Part shown: positions 46,570 through 50,612 of the stretch, piece by piece | Position numbering within the stretch: position 1 is the first letter of the stretch | Layout of the letters: the number at the start of each line of letters is the position of its first letter | Source: a virus | Reading direction: 5' to 3' (one strand) | IMG/VR virus record: IMGVR_UViG_3300023223_001138 | Location: 1-50,612 of that record | DNA length: 50,612 nt | Position numbers and translations under genes: made by a program | Notes under the pieces: generated by a model | Database searches by the model: none | Told to the model about the DNA's origin: nothing | What the model saw: only the letters and a program-made list of their open reading frames with translations

Positions 46570-47084
46570 TAGCTGCCATCCCAACACTCGTCGACCCGTT
46601 CAAAGCACAATCCAACAAAGTGTTTTTGATTGCATCCTGCAAATTGTTCGGAGTTCCCGCAATCATTGATCACAGGCTCCTCAGACTTCCACTCTTCAGG
46701 CCACACACCTGTTTGCCAAGGGTCCTCGTTGCACTCTTTGAACCACGCCCATTCCTGTTTAGTGAGTCGCCGCGGCGTTCCAAAGTCAAGCCCGCCATCC
46801 ACTTCGCCGTAACGGTCTTGAGTGTATTCCGGTTCACACGGTATGATCCAGAGACCATCGGCTAATAATTTTTCACAATCGCTCCATTCATACTCATCTT
46901 CCAATTGACCCTTTAAATCGCCCTCGCACGCTTCGAAATCGTTCGCGTTACCACAGTAGTCAAGCAGCAACGCGTCTCCGTTGTGAATAAGGATCAGCAC
47001 TAGGCCTGGCGTTCCCGGCTTCCATGCTGAGAATGAATCGGGCTCCGATTCACGTGCCTCAATTGTGAGTTCTTGGATCTTCAT
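46569..47084 (-). CDS. Hypothetical acidic protein, 171 aa
   Basis: Strongly acidic with many Trp and Cys (FEACEGDLKGQLEDEYEWSDCEKLLADGLWIIPCEPEYTQDRYGEVDGG, then EWAWFKECNEDPWQTGVWPEEW). The acidic surface could mimic DNA, but that is only a possibility. It is coupled to the upstream gene by ATGA. No family is recognised. Confidence 0.5.
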   Translation of the reverse strand: MKIQELTIEARESEPDSFSAWKPGTPGLVLILIHNGDALLLDYCGNANDFEACEGDLKGQLEDEYEWSDCEKLLADGLWIIPCEPEYTQDRYGEVDGGLDFGTPRRLTKQEWAWFKECNEDPWQTGVWPEEWKSEEPVINDCGNSEQFAGCNQKHFVGLCFERVDECWDGS

Positions 47085-47287
47085 AAGATTTTGAGATGTT
47101 TGGCAACCCGCAGCGCAATCGCAATAGCCTCTCTCCTAGTTCGAGAAGCTATCATGTCTCCACATACGCCACAGAAATACACGTGAACGCGGTACATTTG
47201 ACGAGATGTTCTAGTGACGATGACCTTATCGAGAATCCCTTGAATACGTAGGATTTGATGTGCTGAAAACCGTTTCTTCTTAGTCAT
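47081..47287 (-). CDS. Hypothetical basic protein with CxxC, 68 aa
   Basis: The sequence MTKKKRFSAHQILRIQGILDKVIVTRTSRQMYRVHVYFCGVCGDMIASRTRREAIAIALRVAKHL has a CGVCG pair in the middle and basic helices around it. It overlaps the upstream gene by 8 bp. It is possibly a small nucleic-acid-binding protein. Confidence 0.5.
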   Translation of the reverse strand: MTKKKRFSAHQILRIQGILDKVIVTRTSRQMYRVHVYFCGVCGDMIASRTRREAIAIALRVAKHLKIL

Positions 47288-47549
47288 CCGTGTTCTCGCT
47301 CATTGACACCATTACGCCTAAGCCTTCCGCAGCAGCGATCATCAGAGCCTTATTGGCGTTGTCCTTATCGCCGCCCGACAACGCCATCACAACAGGAACA
47401 AGGAGGCAAGCCAAATCAGAAGGCGGTATCTTTCCACCTTCTGATTCCAGTTGAGCGACCATGGGACCATGCAGTTTAATGCCTAGAGTATCCTCGCCGG
47501 TAATATCGACAGTGAATAGAGGGATTCTTGTTTTTTCGTTATTAGGCAT
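47280..47549 (-). CDS. Hypothetical protein, 89 aa
   Basis: It begins MPNNEKTRIPLFTVDITGEDTLGIKLHGPMVAQLES and continues with a hydrophobic helix (DLACLLVPVVMALSGGDKDNANKALMIAAAEGLGVMV). It is not clearly membrane-spanning. It lies 3 bp after the previous gene. It is not recognised. Confidence 0.5.
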   Translation of the reverse strand: MPNNEKTRIPLFTVDITGEDTLGIKLHGPMVAQLESEGGKIPPSDLACLLVPVVMALSGGDKDNANKALMIAAAEGLGVMVSMSENTDD

Positions 47550-47552
47550 TTC

Positions 47553-47765
47553 TTACTCATCTCCCGCTTTGAACAGCGATCCATCTTCAGCGCGATACGT
47601 GGGATCACGCCCACGTAACACATCTAGAACGTAGTGCGCAGCCCGTATTTCTGCCTGGTACGCTGCCGTGTCAGGTTGCCAAGGTACCTCGATAGCCGTG
47701 ACCTTGTTGGCCCACTGGCGCAGCCTCTCGAGCTTCACAAACTGTCTGTTACCTGTCTTGCTCAT
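47553..47765 (-). CDS. Hypothetical protein, 70 aa
   Basis: A short helical protein (VKLERLRQWANKVTAIEVPWQPDTAAYQAEIRAAHYVLDVLRGRDPTYRAEDG). The AAYQAEIRAAHYVLDVLRG part resembles common small phage proteins, but I cannot name a family. It follows the previous gene by 2 bp. Confidence 0.55.
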   Translation of the reverse strand: MSKTGNRQFVKLERLRQWANKVTAIEVPWQPDTAAYQAEIRAAHYVLDVLRGRDPTYRAEDGSLFKAGDE

Positions 47766-47767
47766 GT

Positions 47768-48091
47768 CTACGATCCTTGCCCATCAGGCCACAGTGCTTC
47801 GGCCACCCACGCTGGCGGTGTATCATTCAAAGATTGTAAAATCTCGTCCTCCATGTCTGAAGGGAGGAGATCAATCACTTCCTTCACGATAAACTGTTCG
47901 TCACCGTTACTAATGACAAGCTCATCGCGCACCGTCAAATAGGTCACAGTGCTGACACGGCTAATGGTGCAAGTATAGGCCGCAACTTTGGACTCTCTGT
48001 TCAAAGTAGTGACATCTTTGACTCGCCATTTGTACTCACCACTGACCGTTTGGTCGTAAACCCGTTGAGCTATTTGTTTCTTATCCACCAT
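47768..48091 (-). CDS. Hypothetical protein, intact copy of a duplicated gene, 107 aa
   Basis: Start MVDKKQIAQRVYDQTVSGEYKW (ATG 48091). Beta-rich middle (VAAYTCTISRVSTVTYLTVRDELVISNGDEQFIVKEVI) and a helical end (MEDEILQSLNDTPPAWVAEALWPDGQG). The N- and C-terminal segments recur in the broken gene immediately upstream, so the two arose by tandem duplication. An in-frame start at 48151 would lie within the broken copy. The function is unknown. Confidence 0.6.
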   Translation of the reverse strand: MVDKKQIAQRVYDQTVSGEYKWRVKDVTTLNRESKVAAYTCTISRVSTVTYLTVRDELVISNGDEQFIVKEVIDLLPSDMEDEILQSLNDTPPAWVAEALWPDGQGS

Positions 48092-48349
48092 TTTTCTGTC
48101 CCCATACCGCGTTCTCAATCCAGTCTGGAATTCCGTCCTTTGTCGCTTCAATCGACGTCGTGATAGCAGTTAGCAGGCTTGAACTAGTTAAGCGGCCAAC
48201 GTTTGAGATCACGAGACTAGCCAAACCTGGACACCACTTGTAGGTGTCTTGCGTTTGTGCTCCATCACCTCAGATTCCACTTTCCACGTGAAAGCGCCTC
48301 TGATCGTTTGGTCGTAAATCTGTTGAGCTATTTGCTTTCTGTCTATCAT
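48081..48349 (-). pseudogene. Frameshifted, shortened paralog of the adjacent gene
   Basis: From ATG 48349 one frame reads MIDRKQIAQQIYDQTIRGAFTWKVESEV and then stops at 48209. A second frame, opening after about 48269, reads YKWCPGLASLVISNVGRL and later IPDWIENAVWGQKNGG, ending at 48081. Together they mirror the intact neighbour: MVDKKQIAQRVYDQT, LVISNGDEQ and PAWVAEALWPDGQG. The copy lacks part of the middle. A deletion plus frameshift, or a sequencing error, explains it. A TATGAT element lies 9 nt before the ATG, so it may still be transcribed. Confidence 0.6.
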
Positions 48350-48352
48350 CGC

Positions 48353-48364
48353 TACCCTATCATA
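48353..48364 (-). promoter_or_regulatory. TATGAT promoter-like element
   Basis: Minus strand GAGCGTATGATAGGGT then A; TATGAT at 48364-48359. A start at the A (48353) would give a 4-nt leader before the ATG of the broken paralog. Confidence 0.4.
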
Positions 48365-48701
48365 CGCTCTCGAGGATTCTTTTCATGTCCTGGCGAACTA
48401 GATTCTTCAGATAGCCGACCATTTGCGAGATAGCGTTCTTGTCATCAACAACGCCTGAGAACACCATCACCTCCTTGTCACCGATGATTGAGCTCACGGC
48501 TTTCCAATGACAGTCGGGACAATAGTGGTACTCAAAAGGCATGACTAGAGAGACGCCTTTTGTCCCATCTGCGGATTGCAAGACCTCGTAAAAAGTGTCA
48601 GTCCAGATGATCCCGGATTTCTCGAATTCACACTTCGCGTGTTTCGATTCTTCAGAATCAGGGCATTTGTTGGGCGGTTTGCTTTTAGTGAAGTTGGCCA
48701 T
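48360..48701 (-). CDS. Hypothetical protein with Cys pairs, 113 aa
   Basis: An N-terminal KPPNKCPDSEESKHAKCEF and a central EYHYCPDCHWKAVSS form possible metal ligands. The C-terminus is helical (NAISQMVGYLKNLVRQDMKRILESV). It is coupled to the upstream gene at 48701. It is not recognised. Confidence 0.5.
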   Translation of the reverse strand: MANFTKSKPPNKCPDSEESKHAKCEFEKSGIIWTDTFYEVLQSADGTKGVSLVMPFEYHYCPDCHWKAVSSIIGDKEVMVFSGVVDDKNAISQMVGYLKNLVRQDMKRILESV

Positions 48702-48943
48702 TATTCAATCGACTTTCTTAGCGTCGTCATCGCGCGCTCTAAGCTGTGTTCGGCTTCGGGAACGGTCCTACCATAATGTGAAACGTGCACCTTAACCACT
48801 TTACAAACTTGACCATTACTCACCTCAACGTTCAAAAAGTCCTGAGGGCCACAAACGAGAGTCGCTGGTACCCAACTCAGAGTAACAAAATGTCCCGTCC
48901 CATCAGGCTGAAGCGCTACCATTAGTTTGATCAGTTCTTCCAT
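48701..48943 (-). CDS. Hypothetical protein, 80 aa
   Basis: Alpha/beta protein (ELIKLMVALQPDGTGHFVTLSWVPATLVCGPQDFLNVEVSNGQVCKVVKVHVSHYG) ending with a helix EAEHSLERAMTTLRKSIE. The start lies just after the upstream stop. The function is unknown. Confidence 0.5.
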   Translation of the reverse strand: MEELIKLMVALQPDGTGHFVTLSWVPATLVCGPQDFLNVEVSNGQVCKVVKVHVSHYGRTVPEAEHSLERAMTTLRKSIE

Positions 48944-48946
48944 TTG

Positions 48947-49327
48947 CTATTCTTTCGTGATTGCTTCGATGCGGCGGAGTTGATCAATTGAGAGATTACC
49001 GGTTGAAGAATAGCGGCTGAAACCTTCTCTCAATAGTGTGTAGATGCGATCACTATCCAGGTTGTCTTGCAAGTCTTGACGAGTTCTGAAGCAATGTAAC
49101 CGCCTTCCACAATCTCTGACTTCCCACAGGGTTTGCAAACTCCACTGAGTTGTTGATTTCCAAGAGCTCTCAGGAGCCAGTGGCATTGTGTAGAAATACT
49201 TGCGGCCAACCTTCACCACTCTCAATTCCACGATAACGTTTTCTATGGGCTGCGGGGATCTGCTAAGCGGGCGAGCTTTCAAATAGTAAACGCTGTCCCC
49301 TACTTTGATCTTCGTTTCTTTAGTCAT
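48947..49327 (-). CDS. Hypothetical protein, 126 aa
   Basis: The N-terminus (KIKVGDSVYYLKARPLSRSPQPIENVIVELRVVKVGRKYFYTM) looks like a small SH3-like beta barrel. A helical part follows (LQDNLDSDRIYTLLREGFSRY, SIDQLRRIEAITKE). Proteins with this beenie-bar layout are common in phage accessory regions. It overlaps the upstream gene by 8 bp. It is not recognised. Confidence 0.5.
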   Translation of the reverse strand: MTKETKIKVGDSVYYLKARPLSRSPQPIENVIVELRVVKVGRKYFYTMPLAPESSWKSTTQWSLQTLWEVRDCGRRLHCFRTRQDLQDNLDSDRIYTLLREGFSRYSSTGNLSIDQLRRIEAITKE

Positions 49328-49544
49328 CAGGGTTCTCCCTTACAAACATCATACGAATCCAGCCATCAACATAGACGCCGTTTTCACCTATTTCAGGAGT
49401 GTCTTTAGGATGCAGTTTCTCACCCGGCTGGAACTCTTTCACTAGTTTCAGACCCCAGCGATCTTTCATAACCCTGAGTTTCTTTTCCTTTTCTCCTGGT
49501 CCGATTGGGTAGCTAGTGAAACAGTATCTGGGTTCTTTGCTCAT
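49320..49544 (-). CDS. Hypothetical protein, 74 aa
   Basis: Short beta-rich protein (RYCFTSYPIGPGEKEKKLRVMKDRWGLKLVKEFQPGEKLHPKDTPEIGENGVYVDGWIRMMF). TAGGAT lies 6 nt before the ATG and could be either ribosome site or -10. It is not recognised. Confidence 0.5.
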   Translation of the reverse strand: MSKEPRYCFTSYPIGPGEKEKKLRVMKDRWGLKLVKEFQPGEKLHPKDTPEIGENGVYVDGWIRMMFVRENPDD

Positions 49545-49558
49545 GATTGAATCCTATT

Positions 49559-49750
49559 CTACTTCAAACGCTCAACTCGCACTCTATAAGAATTTCCTCT
49601 TGGCAAATAAACGGTTCCTAATGTATGTTCTCCGCCTTGGAGTTGTTCAATACTGTGCTGATCCGTATCCGTTACGATGTCTGAAACCTTAGTAGTTTTT
49701 AAGACAATTCCAAGAATGTTACGGATCTTGTACTCTTTCTCGTTACTCAT
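49559..49750 (-). CDS. Hypothetical protein, 63 aa
   Basis: MSNEKEYKIRNILGIVLKTTKVSDIVTDTDQHSIEQLQGGEHTLGTVYLPRGNSYRVRVERLK is probably a small beta protein. It is the first gene of the long leftward accessory transcript. A clear sigma70-type promoter with two upstream operator-like motifs precedes it, so it marks the regulated start of that unit. Confidence 0.55.
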   Translation of the reverse strand: MSNEKEYKIRNILGIVLKTTKVSDIVTDTDQHSIEQLQGGEHTLGTVYLPRGNSYRVRVERLK

Positions 49751-49844
49751 TAGTTCGTTCTCGCTTCTGATTCCTTTATATACCCGGAATCCTTATTCGT
49801 CAACAGTGCTATTCATTAATAAGGGTTTTTCATTAATAAGACAC
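49751..49844 (-). promoter_or_regulatory. Sigma70-like promoter with two upstream operator-like motifs
   Basis: On the minus strand TTGACG, 17 bp, TATAAA, then about 26 nt to the ATG at 49750. Upstream lie CTTATTAATGAAAAACC and CCTTATTAATGAATAG (cores at 49832 and 49815, 17 bp apart). Unlike the 44.8 kb promoters, the motifs lie upstream of -35, where activation is also possible. Confidence 0.6.
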
Positions 49845-49876
49845 AAAAAAGCCCTCGCGGCGGGAAACGCGAGGGC
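49845..49876 (-). terminator. Rho-independent terminator after the scaffold-like gene
   Basis: Minus strand GCCCTCGCG, loop TTTCCCGC, CGCGAGGGC then six T. The 9-bp GC-rich stem ends the transcript of the right-edge gene and separates it from the accessory operon. Confidence 0.85.
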
Positions 49877-49906
49877 TCGGGTGGGTGAGGTGCGCGGTTT
49901 TAATGA

Positions 49907-50612
49907 CTATTCAGGCGATGCTGAGAACTTCATCTTTCCCGAGGCGATATCCGGGAGGTGTTTTCCGACGAGAGCCGTGTCACTTGGGTCAATCTCCAAG
50001 TGGCTTGAGCTCGTGGTCATTTCACTAATGTGTTCCCCAATTGTGAGAGGGTTCCCCGACGGGCCAAACAGTTGCTGATCCCCATTCAGGGCGACCATCT
50101 TTCCGTCTCTCATCTGGAAAACGCCAAGTGTGCGATTCAAAATGTCTTGCAGTGCTGTTCCACGAGGACGGAGTTTTGTTGCGGCAATGCTTTTTGTAAC
50201 CTCGCTACCGATCAACATACGAGAATGCTGAGTTGTCAGATCGGCGTGTTGGCCTTGAAGTTTTGTGTAGGCATCACTTTTGGCCTCCAACTGCTCAGTG
50301 AAAGTATGGCGCAGAGCTTCAGTGCGCTTTGTCATCACTTCGTCAAGCTTACCGTCTGCAATCAGGGCTGCTTCTTCGCTGCTCTCAATCTTAGCGAGAG
50401 CATCAAGGGCTTTCTTGTGTTGGGCTAGGTCGACGCCTTCGTACTTCTTCTTGAATTCTGCTAGTTCAGCGTTCTGTTTTTGGAGATTTATATTGTGACT
50501 TCTAAACTCACTTACTTTAGACTTCTCATGGTCTCCGGTGAGTCCTAGGGTGTATCCCGCTTCAAGATTCTCCGGATCTACGGGCGTATAGTGCTCCCTG
50601 ACTACTTCGGGA
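49907..50612 (-). CDS. Scaffold-like capsid assembly protein, C-terminal part (gene cut by window edge)
   Basis: About 234 codons are visible and the frame is open to the right edge. The visible N-part has FRSHNINLQKQNAELAEFKKKYEGVDLAQHKKALDALAKIE and ADGKLDEVMTKRTEAL, typical of long helical phage scaffolds. It is followed by TKLRPRGTALQDILNRTLGVFQMRDGKMVALNGDQQLFGPSGNPLTIGEHISEM, a block common in scaffold-like proteins near the coat gene. The start lies beyond the window. It is odd that the coat gene is 21 kb away. A different helical virion-assembly role remains possible. Confidence 0.6.
   Translation of the reverse strand, partial: PEVVREHYTPVDPENLEAGYTLGLTGDHEKSKVSEFRSHNINLQKQNAELAEFKKKYEGVDLAQHKKALDALAKIESSEEAALIADGKLDEVMTKRTEALRHTFTEQLEAKSDAYTKLQGQHADLTTQHSRMLIGSEVTKSIAATKLRPRGTALQDILNRTLGVFQMRDGKMVALNGDQQLFGPSGNPLTIGEHISEMTTSSSHLEIDPSDTALVGKHLPDIASGKMKFSASPE

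Noticed and set aside
47145-47170. TATGTG-5-ATG match inside the 47081-47287 gene
   Set aside because: It is inside a coding region with in-frame sense and lacks a gene starting there; treated as chance.
50207-50222. TCGTATGTTG match inside the scaffold-like gene
   Set aside because: Encoded by ordinary codons in mid-gene and no start codon follows; treated as chance.
1-50612. CRISPR array
   Set aside because: No regularly spaced identical short repeats with unique spacers were seen; the only long tandem repeats are the PKD-coding units.

Overview
This window is part of the genome of a tailed double-stranded DNA bacteriophage, very probably a siphovirus with a long non-contractile tail. The evidence is an almost complete lambda-like head-completion and tail module. 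It contains a P22-type coat protein, neck proteins, tail terminator, tail tube, frameshifted tail-assembly chaperones and a 1067-residue tape measure. It also contains the distal set DUF2460, DUF2163, NlpC/P60 and a gpJ-like hub, which is common in phages and gene transfer agents of Proteobacteria-like hosts. Both ends are cut inside genes: a DnaB-like helicase on the left and a scaffold-like protein on the right. Terminase, portal and integrase are not in the window. The host cannot be named from sequence. A possible lipoprotein signal and the tail type fit a Gram-negative host only loosely.

Layout: (1) 1-3991, leftward operon with helicase N-terminus, thyX, small unknown genes, a coiled-coil protein, a helix-turn-helix protein and a DUF4177-like protein. 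(2) 4003-4931, gene-poor divergent control region with inverted repeats, three copies of an AT-rich operator-like motif and three rightward terminators. (3) 4932-6623, rightward lysis segment with an endolysin, two small Cys-containing proteins, tRNA-like sequences and a small Cys-rich protein. (4) 6595-29011, leftward virion module read from the coat gene at 29 kb down to tail-tip and fibre-like proteins at 6.6 kb. (5) 29089-34045, PolA-like 5'-3' exonuclease, dCTP deaminase, a Cys-rich exported-looking protein and small genes, with rightward single genes embedded. (6) 34198-38125, a second probable virion cassette with four PKD repeats and several paralogous beta-rich proteins. (7) 38200-49750, a dense array of small accessory genes, many overlapping by ATGA, TAATG or 8 bp, including a SLOG-fold protein and a DNA methyltransferase. 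(8) 49845-50612, a terminator and the end of a scaffold-like gene.

How it works together: dcd and thyX feed dTTP synthesis, and helicase and exonuclease serve replication. The structural genes are translationally coupled. The most unusual feature is a recurring promoter-like element, consensus TCGTATGWTG. In nine cases it lies exactly 5 nt before a start codon, implying leaderless mRNAs, and it occurs upstream of early, lysis, metabolic and tail genes on both strands. A second recurring element, TTATTAATGAA, is placed like an operator around promoters near 44.1, 44.8 and 49.8 kb and occurs three times in the 4.1-4.3 kb control region. All functional names come from reading motifs by eye; no database search was run.
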